A DNA stretch of 64,000 bases from Corbicula japonica (Eukaryota; Mollusca; Bivalvia; Venerida; Cyrenidae). The notes beneath the pieces were generated by a model. The model was given only the letters and a program-made list of their open reading frames with translations, was not told the DNA's origin and did no database searches. The DNA lies in assembly GCA_038501625.1 (NCBI GenBank), contig JAZAYU010000001.1, positions 7,462,829 to 7,526,828 on the forward strand, read 5' to 3'. Numbering within the stretch: the stretch's first letter is position 1; each line of letters opens with the position of its first letter. Shown one piece after another: positions 1 through 11,230 of this stretch. The position numbers and the translations under genes are program-made.

Positions 1-1439
1 AAATGTGAAACCTGCGGTTCCTGTTTTCAGCTTTGATTTTTTAAACTATTTTTTTGTAATGCTAAGATTTCAACCAAGCAAAATATTAATTATTTTTAGC
101 TGCCTGAAAACATAGGGTTTTTACAGTACATCAATCAACAAGACAACTGGGTTGGCATGATCTGACAAGAAATTGCCTGTATGTGATACTTCACAAAACA
201 GCAAAAATCGTTCTGATACTCAATAAAATATCAATGTTGCTGAATTACATGGTCTTTTATGCTATGTGACTTACAAGAAATGAATATGATCTCTGTAGGT
301 TTCTTGGGATAATGGATTACCATGTAATACTGGGTGTCTCTGTCATTTCACAACAGCATGAATTAAGTGTTTTACGAATAAGCATACAATATGATTGTGA
401 TAATGGAATTAAATATTGATATAAATCATGAAAATAAAGACAAATATTGTAGAGATGGGAGATGTCATGCAAAAATTGGAAAAACCAAAAGCCATGTTTT
501 TGCTGAGTTATGAACAATAGGTTGACAACGGTTACCAAAACTAATCTATAAAAGTTGATTAAGTTCATTACCAGAGCATTGCTTGCTGTGCTTGTAATTT
601 ATTTTCAAATGAAAAAATAATGATATTTTAGAGAGCTACTTGAACAAAACAGATCAGAGTAAAGGACAAAAATTGCTAATTGCACTGCAATTAAGAGCAA
701 AAATGTTTCTTTGATCTTTGCAAAATGTTGCATTAATTTAAGTCTTCATAATTGCAAGCTCTTCTTTGTTCATCAACAAAAAATCTTATTTCTCAAATAT
801 TTTTATTAATGCTGTTTGGAAGAAATCAGACCAGAAGTGATGGTGATTAAATGCAACAATAGGGACAGTCACTAGATTTACCTAGAAATTGAGATTTCTG
901 GATGCTTAATAAGGGTGACCATTCTCAAAAACAGCTGATGATTTTAACACACTACTTCATGGGATGGCTAACAGTGTAAATCAAGATCAGCAGACATGGA
1001 TGTGCACTGTTCGAACATGAAATGAAATGCATATATCAAGAGCTAATAGGGGTTTATTATTTTTGAATTTATTGACTCAGATATTGCACAGTTTCAATGC
1101 AGTACTTAAAAGTAAGTGAAAAGTATCACAGATGACATGGATAAAAAAAATGTAAGCAATATCACTGACAAAACACTTTACAAAGTGACAAAAGCCTAGG
1201 TCCTTTGATTAAGCTAAACTTTATGACTCGGCCCATGGGACTATGTAGAGACAATGGAAAGACAATGACCAGTGCAATATGAGTCAAGTTTTAAATAAAG
1301 GCAGCATAGTTTCAAGCACTTAGTGATGCACATCATCACACTACCTCTTGACCACATTCTGATCCACCAATGCAACTTAACATGTTGGAGATGTGGCAGG
1401 ACATTTAACCTTGAAAACAACTAATAAGTGCGAGTTTAC
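1..1439 (-). other. Probable intron 1 of the minus-strand gene, AT-rich, no further exon seen
   Basis: This lies downstream of the donor at 1439/1438. It is low-complexity AT-rich sequence with stops in all frames and no recognisable repeat or second exon. Confidence 0.5.
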
Positions 1440-1721
1440 CTAAGCCTGTGAGTTTCTTGTCATGGTGAGCCATCTTCACCTCCTCATAGGGTCTCAGATT
1501 GTCATCCGAATGAAAGTCATCTTCCGATGAGCTATAATGTTTACTGGCCCTTTTCTCTCTGCCTGACACTCTTCCCGATGCTCGTCTATTAACTGGTCTA
1601 TTCTGTGGCTTGTAATTTGGTGTTGTACTTAATGAACTCATCTCCATGGTGACAGGGGAAATGATTCTCATGAAGCATCTAGTGTTGTTGTCATGGCAAC
1701 TGATTTATACTTCAGTGTCAA
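1440..1721 (-). CDS. First coding exon (5' UTR plus ~69-77 codons) of an unrecognised gene running left out of the window
   Basis: Read on the minus strand, a pyrimidine-rich tract ending TTTTTTTCAG precedes 1721 (acceptor), and a consensus donor TTAG|GTAAAC follows base 1440, leaving a phase-1 intron. An in-frame TAA lies upstream inside the exon, so translation must start here. The first ATG (1671) has a weak context. The ATG at 1647 sits in ACCATGG, a near-ideal Kozak context, and is my preferred start, giving 69 codons plus 1 nt. The peptide is hydrophilic and Ser/Arg-rich: RRASGRVSGREKRAS, then the acidic serine cluster YSSSEDDFHSDD, then LRPYEEVKM. It has no membrane segment. PKA-like (RRAS) and CK2-like (SSSEDD) sites are visible. 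I do not recognise the family; it looks like the intrinsically disordered cytoplasmic N-terminus of a larger protein. Later exons lie beyond position 1. Base composition is clearly richer in GC than its surroundings. Confidence 0.72.
1668..1694 (-). promoter_or_regulatory. Upstream ORF overlapping the first ATG
   Basis: In the 5' UTR part of the exon an ATG at 1694 (context GCCATGA) opens a 9-codon frame (MTTTLDAS) that ends in TGA at 1668. The stop overlaps the ATG at 1671 as ATGA. Such an arrangement usually lowers initiation at the overlapped ATG or favours reinitiation downstream, and would push translation towards the strong ATG at 1647. The reading is direct; the regulatory role is inference. 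Confidence 0.45.
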
Positions 1722-3740
1722 CTGAAAAAAACAAACAATGTAACAGCGGTATTAATTTATTTCTAACTGGACCGATGACTTCAAATATTAAGTAATAAAT
1801 TATGTTATATCTAAAAAAAATTAACAGACTCACAATTTAAAATATTTTATGTTTGCCCTAGTACTATTGTACTTTGTAAGTATCTTCAATTTTTGGGTAA
1901 GTATGTAGCCCTCACACAAATACATAAATAAATTCTCACAGTTGAACATCTTCATTCTCAAATGTTCAAAAAACAATATTAACTGTGGCCCTGTCAAATG
2001 TTAGCACTAAGAATATTGGATCTTCCAAGCGCGATTAAACTTTCTGTAAATCAATTTTCCTATAAACTAATAATTTGTGGCATCAAGCTCCTTCAAAATC
2101 AATGTTCCTAAATTTATGTCAAGATTAAACTATTGTTAAGCCAAGGAAAATAATTTGTCTTGATAACACACATACAGCTTCTTTAAATGATTTTAAACAT
2201 TAAATTTGTTAGAGCAAGGCAATAAAACCTGATTTTTAAGATCTGGAAAATGTCAAAGCATTATTCTGTTGTTTTTTCCTGAAACAACTTGCCCCAGATT
2301 CAACAAGGACATGTTGTTATCAGCAGGCACCTAATTGATTTGTATTCAGATCTTCAATCATCAAGAAATATTTTCCTTACATCACCATGTCTTGCAAGTA
2401 TTAAAGGTGGATTGTCAGAATTGTGTGTTTTTATACATGTTCAGGTTTACACTTTAGACTTTTTTAAAAATTAATTAACTTGACTTCATAATATGATTTT
2501 TATAACATAGGCAAAAAGTATAGCTGTCACATCCATGAGTTTTTTTTTATCAGTAATAACCAAATGAGACAACACAGATCTTGATTTACATTGTTTACCT
2601 TTGCTACAAAAGTCAGAAATTTGTTCTACTAGATTGCTGCACAAAGCTTATGGGAACAAAAACCCAAAGTTAATATTATAAAAGGTATCAGAGTTGTTTT
2701 GTTTTGTTTTTTCTACTAGATGCAATCTCTGCAAGCAGTTTGTCACAAAAATTCATTTGATATTATTTTTCTCTAAAAATTCAGTCTATAATAGCGTAAA
2801 AATTGATAAATTGGGTGAAACTTGGTTGTACATCTAAGTTAAGGAAACCCACAACTATCATATGTCATTGTCATTATCAGTTTGTCTATTATATTAATTA
2901 AAACAAATTTCTATATTCTATTTCTATACTGTCAATCATTTTAGCCCTTTTTCGTATAAATGATAGGGTGATTTTCCACCTTTAAAATCACTAAAACACA
3001 AAACCTTTAAAAAAATCTTCCATTTTGAGAACATTAACACCAAATCGAAAAAAAAACTTCCAAACTTAATGAAGATATATGATCTTCCAGTAAAACCCGG
3101 TAAATGTTCAAATTTCAACAGCCTCTGTATGATTTACATTCATACTGAAACCAGCCGACACAAAACCTTATATAGTTAATGGAGTTGCTGGAAGTTGCTC
3201 TCCGAGGCACCATAAATGGACAATATTTACTCCTCTTCAATTACCCATTATGAGTGTTTAATGGGAATTATATGAAGACTCACACCCAATATGACAAGAC
3301 AATTAAGAAACATGCCTTCTATGATGAATGATTATATAGCCTGATGTTGCAGTTGTCATGACTGCATAGAGCTATGCGGGTGTAGGAAAAAAACTCTTTG
3401 GAAGAAAATCTTGTTGTATTTTGCACAGGCAGACAACATCGCATTTATGCAATTTGCAGATAAAAACAATTTAAATAATAGAGACTTCACTGAAAATATC
3501 ATATTGATTTAATAATCTGAATAATATTTGAAAGGGATTTAGTCTACTATTGGTTCTATTGATCGCAAAATCAACAGGGGTCATCTACATAATAATTTAT
3601 TATCATGCTCAACCACCTTACCAAGTTTGTGGAACCTTGGCCCTTGGCGTGTTCTCTTGTTATTGAACAGACAAGGTTTGGTCAACTGACATACTGACCA
3701 ACTAACCAGCTAACATTTGCAAAGCTTAACACCCTTTCTT
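1722..3740. other. AT-rich non-coding stretch
   Basis: It holds no convincing gene or repeat. It is upstream of the minus-strand exon, so it is either its preceding intron or the promoter-side flank. Confidence 0.5.
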
Positions 3741-3752
3741 CAAGGGTTGGTT

Positions 3753-3771
3753 GGGGGGGGGGGGGGAGGGG
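3753..3771 (+). repeat. Poly-G run (14 G, A, 4 G)
   Basis: A mononucleotide G tract, a likely slippage and assembly-error site with quadruplex potential. Confidence 0.9.
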
Positions 3772-4106
3772 CAGCCCAAAGCTACTGATATAACATGAAA
3801 AATGTATGTGAGTCTACTGTCTGTTAAATATTGATTTGAAAGGTTTGAGTTTTAAAAATCTTCAAACCAATGGTTAACAGACAGAAGTTGCATGTTCAAA
3901 TTTCTCAAAGACAAAATCCCAGTGACTGTAGAATGTTCAAACCTCATATTCCATTAATTACAGTTAACTTTGGACTTGGAATGTTATATACTTATCGATA
4001 ACTGTCAATGAAAGGCAAATAAAACATTTTAAGTGTCAGCAGCTGGCAGTGTTTTAACCCACTAAGTGCTAAGTAAAGCTTACTTCACATTAATTGTTTA
4101 ACCAGG

Positions 4107-4165
4107 ATGGAGTCAGATCAGCCAACTCATCGAACCAATCTGATCTGGGTCTACACGAGTAAGCT
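4107..4165. mobile_element. Degenerate fragment of family A MITE
   Basis: The words AGATCAGCCAACTCATC and AATCTGATCTGGGTCTACAC resemble one hairpin of family A, with no terminal repeats left. Confidence 0.35.
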
Positions 4166-4384
4166 TATAAATTTTAGATTCAGATAATAATAAACTTTTG
4201 TGTAACACCCCCTTTTAATGACTCAACTTGAAAGAAGGTGACATCAGCATATTTTGATTTTAATAAGTAACAAAACTAAGACCTGGTTTCAAGGTTATAA
4301 ATTTAATATGAGAATAGAAACCAGACTCAGATCTCAGTTCTGAGAATGTGCTCAATTTTAACGATTCAGGGGAGGATCCAGCAT

Positions 4385-4407
4385 GGTGGTGGTGGGGGTG
4401 GGTGGGG
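4385..4407 (+). repeat. G-rich tract with quadruplex potential
   Basis: GGTGGTGGTGGGGGTGGGTG and following Gs form several short G runs separated by single T. Confidence 0.7.
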
Positions 4408-5023
4408 ATTCAATGGAGTTGCTCTACCTCTTGTTTGGACAGCAATATTTAATTTTCAAGGGGATTTTGGCCAGAAATTTAGAAATCATTATGTAACTGT
4501 AACCCCAAGACATCCCCAAACAAACCTCCTTACTGGAAATCTTGCATCTGACCCTGAGATTGCTTAGATCTAAGGTTATACTCTATTCTCAGTTTAAAAA
4601 CCTCAGGGACCAGGAAACAATCATTTCGTGATCCAGTGAAATCTGTTGCAAATCAAGGATTGGTAAAAAGTTGCAGCTATAATTTGTTCAGCTGCGCAAT
4701 CACAGATCAGTTCTTGTGCAACAGCTCCATATCTCATCTCTTATGCAAATAGAAAACAATCATTTCTAACTTTACAGAATATTTTGAAAATTTATTTCAA
4801 GAGAAAATCGAACAGTAAATTCTTTATTGTTCTATGATTCATGAACATGAATGTCGAATGAGCTACCAGTGATCTTATTTATCTTCCAACAAGGAAATAA
4901 AATATTTTGCAGATCTCCCTTGGGTGTTCAAAACACTACATCCCCTCTTGATAAAATCTTAAAATTCGAGAAAATCTAAAAAAGTATCAATCTTAATTAC
5001 ATTGCTGAGGAATAAAAACACCA

Positions 5024-5168
5024 TGGCTGAAGGTTATAAAACTGAGATTGGAAACCAGTCTCTAATCTCAAGCATCTGATTGGCTGAAATAGCTACCAGT
5101 CGCCATTTCAGCCAATCAGATGCTTGAGATTTAAGACTGGTTTCCATGCTCAGTTTTAAAACCTTAGG
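5024..5168. mobile_element. Family B foldback MITE, copy 1
   Basis: A long palindrome: GGTTATAAAACTGAGATTGG...CATCTGATTGGCTGAAAT is mirrored by ATTTCAGCCAATCAGATG...CAGTTTTAAAACC. The centre has drifted to AGCTACCAGTCGCC. Confidence 0.9.
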
Positions 5169-5449
5169 CACAAATTTTTCTCCCCCCAGAACTCAAAGGT
5201 GCAATCAGAATTAAGACAAGCACAAAAAACAACCACATCATGGAAATTAAGCTCCTAAATATTTCAACATTAATTCAAGGTTCATTTTGAATTGATACTG
5301 ATTGAGGTGACATTGTGCCTCTGATCAGAATGCACACAAGGGCTCTAATTATCTTTTAAAGTAGAAGGGTTATGACATAAAATAGAAGTGGGTCTGGGGA
5401 ATGCAGATATGCAGAGTTTTACTGAATTTAGGACCTTGAATATTACTAG

Positions 5450-5642
5450 GAAATTCCCCTAGGTCCCAATTCCTATCCTAAGTGCCAGTTGCTTGGCAAG
5501 AAGGCAGTTGGCAACCATTCTGTTGCTAGCTGGCCTAAAATCATCTGGGTACATCAGAAAAAGCAGACAAAGACCTTTATAAGACTCAAACCTCTGAACT
5601 CCCTCTCTGTAACCAGATGTCTTAACATCTAGGTCCCATGTA
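5450..5642 (-). mobile_element. Probable tRNA-derived SINE
   Basis: On the minus strand the head reads like a tRNA-type pol III promoter. A degenerate A-box region lies near 5618-5634 (CCTAGATGTTAAGACA), followed by CTGGTTACAGAGAGGG and a B-box match AGGTTTGAGTCT (5582-5593; consensus GGTTCRANNCC). The ~130-bp body follows leftward (GCCAGCTAGCAACAGAATGG). No poly(A) tail or target duplication is clear. A 64-codon open frame crosses it but is not a gene. Confidence 0.5.
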
Positions 5643-6202
5643 TATGTAAACAATAATTAAACATTCATGTTTTGCTTGGATTTCAAATACATCATAACTG
5701 CTAAATTCCTGGGAATAATATGTCCTATTCCTTTAGAGATATACAAGCATAATAGATGAATAGGTCCCACGACAGAAAATAGCACTTCTCTGATGTAAAA
5801 GGAAGTTGTTATATATTCTCCAAAGTCCGAAATATGATACTCAGCCATATCGGTTTTGTAATCTATTTTGGAATACAAGAGATGATAAATGGGTTCTTAT
5901 GTAGTAGTAGGTGCTTTTAAAAGAGGAGTGAGTAATAGGAAGGTCTGTTTGAATACAAACAGTTCTCATTCTTTGATCATCATTGTACTGGGCACTAGAT
6001 GAATGGTGAGGATTGTTTTTCCCTCAAAATGATGGATGTGCTGATTCTGTGTAGTGAGAGAAATTGTTCTTTTATGCTAAAATGATCTGAAAGGCTGAAA
6101 CTCTTTTTATTTCAGACAATACCTGCATTACATCAATAACTCCTATTTTTAAATAGACCATAAATGCATGTTCTATAAGGCTTGAACTGCAAAAACTGCT
6201 AT

Positions 6203-6416
6203 TTAACCCATTCCTGTATATATACGCATTTTTACGCATGTGCGACCATTGTAGATCCAGATCAGCCGGCACATCCGTGCCGTCTGATCAGGATCTGCAC
6301 TGGTCGCATTTTGGTCAGAAATAACCTAATGAATCAAGAAGCGAACAGTTTAGATCCTGATCAGACAGCACGGATTGTCCTAGCAATAAAGGTGTGTCTG
6401 TACAGGAATGGGTTAA
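6203..6416. mobile_element. Family A MITE, copy with both TTAA ends
   Basis: Begins TTAACCCATTCCTGTATATA and ends TACAGGAATGGGTTAA. The left hairpin is intact. The right hairpin has lost its second arm after CAGACAGCACGGAT. The 83-codon frame read through it (DPDQPAHPCRLIRICTGR) is a product of the repeat. Confidence 0.93.
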
Positions 6417-6637
6417 TGCTTCTATCCTTGTAAAACAAGCTGCATATTCCCTGTTCAGGGTGGTATACTTAGATGTCTTTGATGTGGTTTATATTGTACA
6501 AAAACTGTACCACTATATAATGCCTATCAGTGACTGAAATTTTAGGAGCAAATTTCACCGAAATTTTGACCACGTCAGTACATTATAAGACCTTTTGTGA
6601 GGGAATTTTACTATGTTAGTAATGCTTTAACAGCTCT

Positions 6638-6788
6638 GGGCTGAAGGTTATAAAACTGAGTTTGGAAACCAGTCTCAAATCTCAAGCATCTGATTGGCTG
6701 AAATGGCGACCAGTCGCCATTTCAGCCAATCAGATGCATGAGATTTGAGACTGGTTTCCATGCTCAGTTTTATAACCTTGGACACTGG
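6638..6788. mobile_element. Family B foldback MITE, near-perfect palindrome (reference copy)
   Basis: The arms are about 65 bp each with the dyad centre at GGCGACCAGTCGCC. The left arm runs GGTTATAAAACTGAG, GGAAACCAGTCTCAAATCTC, AAGCATCTGATTGGCTGAAA, and the right arm is its reverse complement with few mismatches. Each arm carries an inverted CCAAT box (GATTGGCTG) and a TATAAAA word near its end. There is no coding capacity. The transposase family is unknown; target duplications are not clear in this copy. Confidence 0.93.
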
Positions 6789-7439
6789 CTTTAAATATAT
6801 TCACTCCTTTGTTGACTGTGCAAGAACATCACATTAAAATACTTTCTATACAGGTCCTTTACAGTTTAAATAATAAATTTTGATATTTGAAATCACCCGA
6901 TATATGACCTTTAAATTAAAAACTGGTGGTTAAAAAAATACAAAAGCATGACTTTTATTGGAATGGTTGTTTACTTTAAATATAATAAAATCAAGTAATT
7001 TAAAGCATCAATGATTTTTACTCCAAAATTGGATTGGAGAATTTAGAAAAAAACATCATTTTTTAAATAAATACCCCTGGACATTTGTTACAGAGACTTT
7101 ATACAGGAACTTTACTGTAGTAAATGAAAACTAAAATTCTCAATAATGCAAATAAAGCATTTTTTAAATATGGAAACATTGAACAATATTTCACAAGAAG
7201 TTTTTGGTCAACAAGATGCAGCCAACTTATGGATGTGTTAGGCAGATACAATAACCTAATTCCATGCAAAACAGCTTTTACAACTGTTAATATGGCATTT
7301 TCATTTTTTACCTGATCTCATTAATGAAACAAATTAGAGTCACCAGACGAAAGAAATCATCAAACATCTTAACAAAACTCGTATATAAATTACCCTAAAT
7401 TGGGCAAAATGAACAAACATTTGGACACACAATAAAAGC

Positions 7440-7900
7440 CAAAGACACTATGGTCAATCAACGAAATCCAATATCAACGTCAACGGTCATTTATATCAAG
7501 TTCCGACTTTTATTATCGCAACAATGCACATTCTTACTCATTTTGAAATGAAAAGTTACATTGTCAGGGAATGCATTTGCAGTACCATCAAAATTAATGG
7601 CCGCCCTCGGAAGACCTTTCATATTGATTTTTAGCATATTTTGCTCCTAAACAAGACCGTTGATTAGTTTGGACGAAATAAATTGTAGTAATCATAGGCA
7701 TCTTGAATTGCAACTTGTATCAATTTGTTGTGCCTGTTTTAATAATGTTGGAAATTTACACTGAGCAAGCAAAGGAATGTCCCTCCGATCCGTGAAGAGA
7801 ATAGGTTCAAATTGGTAAAATTTCATTAATCAGCGTATCTTGTCGACTCACTTGATTGAAGTTCGGACAATGCTACAAAATTAACAGACTTGGAGTGATT
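7440..7900. other. Candidate conserved non-coding segment
   Basis: It is unique, less AT-rich than its flanks and unusually rich in retained CpG (ATCAACGTCAACGGTC, GGCCGCCCTCGG, CTCCGATCCGTGAAG, CTTGTCGACTCAC). It has no sustained frame, no splice pair and no repeat match elsewhere in the window. Conservation cannot be tested here. Confidence 0.25.
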
Positions 7901-8194
7901 CTATTGAGAAGGAATATAAGATCTTGGTTCTATTTTACTGTCCCGGATATGATAGCTTGTAAAGTCCAATTGAGACTAAATGGTTGGTACAAGGAGTAAT
8001 TATGTACTATTGTTGCGCCCGCAGAACATCTGTCAAGAAGTAAAACTGTTAAGTTGAAGTGTCCATTTCATGAGGTTTAAGAGACTTTGAAAGTTGAATG
8101 TTTTAAGGCTCCACAGATGTTTATTACATGAATGAAACACTGAAATAGAAACACTGAAATATAGAATATTATCAATCTAAAAATTCTAAATTTG

Positions 8195-8390
8195 TTAAAC
8201 CCTTTATTAATGGAGTATTGGTTTCATACCATGGGTGCATGTGTAGATCCAGATCAGTGAGCACATCTGTCTGTCTGATCAGGATCTACACAGTTTGCTT
8301 TAAGAATGATTATTTTTGCCAAAGAAGTTAACTGTGTGGATCCAGATAAGACTGCAGGGATAAATGTGTAACCATGGAGTAAAAGGTTAA
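8195..8390. mobile_element. Family A MITE
   Basis: Ends TTAAACCCTTTATTAATGGA and GGAGTAAAAGGTTAA. The left hairpin is complete (GTAGATCCAGATCAGTGAGC...CTGATCAGGATCTACACAG). The right hairpin is reduced to TGGATCCAGATAAGACTGCA. Confidence 0.88.
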
Positions 8391-8784
8391 ACTGTTTAGA
8401 TCAGGAGTAATTAAAGGATGAGTATTGTGCTGTTCAATATAAGGTCAATAATGCCAGTAGAATACTCCCTTCTGCTAACTGTTTCACACCAACAAAAAAC
8501 ATTGCAACAGTTACAGAACAACAAAAAACCCAGTCAAACAATTGAATTATATCCCATTCAAAAGCAGGAACATGGATTTTGTTTTATGTATTTAAACTGC
8601 CACATCTCCTTCCCTTTGAGAGAAAAATATACCCTGAAGTTTAATTAAGACGAAAATTTGTTAATTACCAGAACTTCGCCTACTCCTCAGCAACAATTAT
8701 CTAAAATGAAGATCCAGAACAGGTTCTGCTAAAATTCAGAATTCAATCATTAGATGAGTATCATGGAGACAAATGCCAATGGAA

Positions 8785-8935
8785 GCCCATTTAACTACCC
8801 TCATTTGCATAAATGAATTGCTTTTGTCTCCCACCGTGTATTTTGCATTCTCGCATTTATGTCCTCTTGTACCCCGCGGCTGAATCTCTCTAATTGTTCC
8901 ATTAAATTCTTGGTAAAATACAGTTATTTGAGAAT
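8785..8935. other. Candidate regulatory/conserved non-coding segment with octamer-like words
   Basis: Contains ATTTGCATAA (8813-8822, POU octamer-like), further TTTGCATT/GCATTTAT words and TCTAATTGTTCCATTAAA (homeodomain-like cores), in a unique block with CCCCGCGGCTG. The enhancer role is inference. Confidence 0.25.
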
Positions 8936-10430
8936 TAGCAAGCAGTAACCATATTTTGGATGACAGTTTTGGTGTTAATTCCTAGTATAGCATGTTACTG
9001 ATAACTTGACAGCCATGTGACCAACACGTTGATTCAAATATGGTGAATTCAGCAAAAAGGTTTACAATTTTGATAACTCCATGTTCTTTTAATAATTTCT
9101 GATTGCTGGAAAAGCATTTAATTCACACATATTTGCCCTAAGATCATGCTTAAAACAGTCTAGTATAACACGATTGTCAACTTATCATTAATCTGGTATA
9201 AATCTCTTGGTATGCATAAAAAACAAGAGGACCACATCATTCTAAACCATTCACCTGACTCATGACCTCAATTGATTTAAATAGCAAAACAGAACTAAAT
9301 CTAAAGATAAAATTACTTCAGTCTAGTTTGCACATTTTATTGAAGGGAATATTTAAGACCCTACCATTTTCTTTCAGTTTGCATCTGCCCCTTATGTTTT
9401 GTGTATTTAAATTCTGTTGTTTTTTTTCCTTGATTATATAAAATTTATATCTATGTACTGCCTACATATTGCACTGCAAAATTCAATGCACTATACCTTT
9501 AACTCTGAATGAGGTTTTAATAAAAAGATGACAAAGTTGAACTATTGAAAAAAAGTTAAAATATATATCTATGAAACTAAGTAAATAAAACATAACCAAA
9601 TAAAGAAAAAAAATTAAAAAAAAACAACATATTAACAAATACGTCATCAATGAAACACACATAAAAAGCTAACAACAATTTTAACTAATCTTGTTTATGT
9701 CCCTACTGCACAATACTCCCAATACATTCATTATACTCCCAATACAAGTTAATTGGGCAAATAAATAAAAATCAAGAATAATTCAATTCATCCTGGAGTT
9801 TCAAATTATTTTACATCACAAATTACTTTTCTGTGACACTCTTCTAGACCGGGATATTACTTGCAAAAATTCTGAATGGATCTAAACCTGCTTTGTAAAT
9901 AAAACTCATCTTTAACTAAAACGCTTTGACATTTCATCTGAGTTGATGGACATGAAATCTACTGGGGAAATTGCATTTCCAAGAGACATTACACTTCATT
10001 GATTAGTAGCACAAAATGCACTTTGTCAAGATTTAAGTTCTGACAGAGTAAATCTCCATGCTTTCACAGCCATTCAACTCCCGGATGTTAGAATTTAAAA
10101 CAATTTTTACAGTTGAAAGTATCAACTAACAGTAATAGAATATGATTATTTCTCATTCTTCATGAAATCTGGTTTTATATTTGCAGCATTAAAATTCTAA
10201 ATGTAACTTAATGAAAATTTAAGCTTTCAGATTGAATAATATGAATGTTGTTTTAGTTCCATTATAAAGATTTCAATATGAAAAAAATCATGACCTTTCA
10301 GAGATGTGTGGGAATTGGTGCATTTATTTAAGTCTCTAAACTGCAAGAACTTTGGTAAATTATTACCATATTTCCTTAAAGCTCAGATCTTTCTCTGTCA
10401 CTTCCAAAGGGAATGTGTAGGATGAATGTA
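8936..10430. other. AT-rich non-coding stretch
   Basis: No gene seen. It includes A-rich runs around 9540-9640. Around 9217-9290 the words AACAAGAGGACCACATCATT and CACCTGACTCATGACC look like remnants of an old dispersed repeat. Confidence 0.4.
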
Positions 10431-11230
10431 GAGCTGAAACGGTTTTCACTTTTCGGGCCCTGTGACCTTGACCTTTGACCTACTGACATCAAAATCAATA
10501 GGGTTCTTCTTCTCAATAAGGGCTATCACCCTATGAAGTTTGAAGGCTCTGGGTCAAAGGGTACTCAAATTAATGAGCGGAAACGGTTTTCACTCTTCGG
10601 GCCCCTGTGACCTTGACCTTTGACCTACTGACCCCAAAATCAGTAGGGTTCTTCTACTCAATAAGGGCTATCACCCTATGAAGTTTGAAGGCTCTGGGTC
10701 AAAGGGTACTCGAATTACTGAGCGGAAACAGTTTTCACTCTTCGGGTCACCGTGACCTTGACCTTTGACCTACTGACCCCAAAATCAATAGGGTTCTTCT
10801 ACTCAATAAGGGCTATCATCCTATGAAGTTTGAAGGCTCTGGGTCAAAGAATACTCGAGTTATTGAGCGGAAACGGTTTTCACTCTTCGGGTCACTACCT
10901 TTGACCTACTGACCCCAAAATCAATAGGGTTCTTCTACTCAATTAGGGCTATCATCCTATGAAGTTTGAAGGCTCTGGGTCAAAGGGTACTCGAGTTATT
11001 GAGCGGAAACGGTTTTCACTCTTCGGGTCACTGTGACTTGACCTTTGACTTACTGACCCCAAAATCAATAGGGTTCTTCTACTCAATAAGGGCTATCACC
11101 CTATGAAGTTTGAAGGCTCTGGGTCAAAGGGTACTCGAGTTATTGAGCGGAAACGAAGTGTGACAGACGGAGTGACGGACAGACGGACAGGGCAAAAACA
11201 ATATGTCTCCCCCAGAGGGGGGGAGACATA
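10431..11230. repeat. Tandem array: five ~144-bp units plus palindromic terminus
   Basis: Units begin at GAGCKGAAAC: 10431, 10575, 10720, 10865 and 11001, with a sixth truncated start at 11145, so spacings are 144, 145, 145, 136 and 144. Each has GGTTTTCACTCTTCGGG, then TGACCTTGACCTTTGACC (partly deleted in the fourth and fifth units), then CCCAAAATCAATAGGGTTCT, GGGCTATCACCCTATGAAGT and TTTGAAGGCTCTGGGTCAAA. After the last start it switches to GACAGACGGAGTGACGGACA and ends in a hairpin, TATGTCTCCCCCAGAGGGGG and GGAGACATA. The array probably belongs to a transposable element with a repetitive core. Confidence 0.93.

Noticed and set aside
9217..9290. AACAAGAGGACC...CACCTGACTCATGACC segment
   Set aside because: Resembles an ancient dispersed repeat but is too short to delimit, so not given its own feature.
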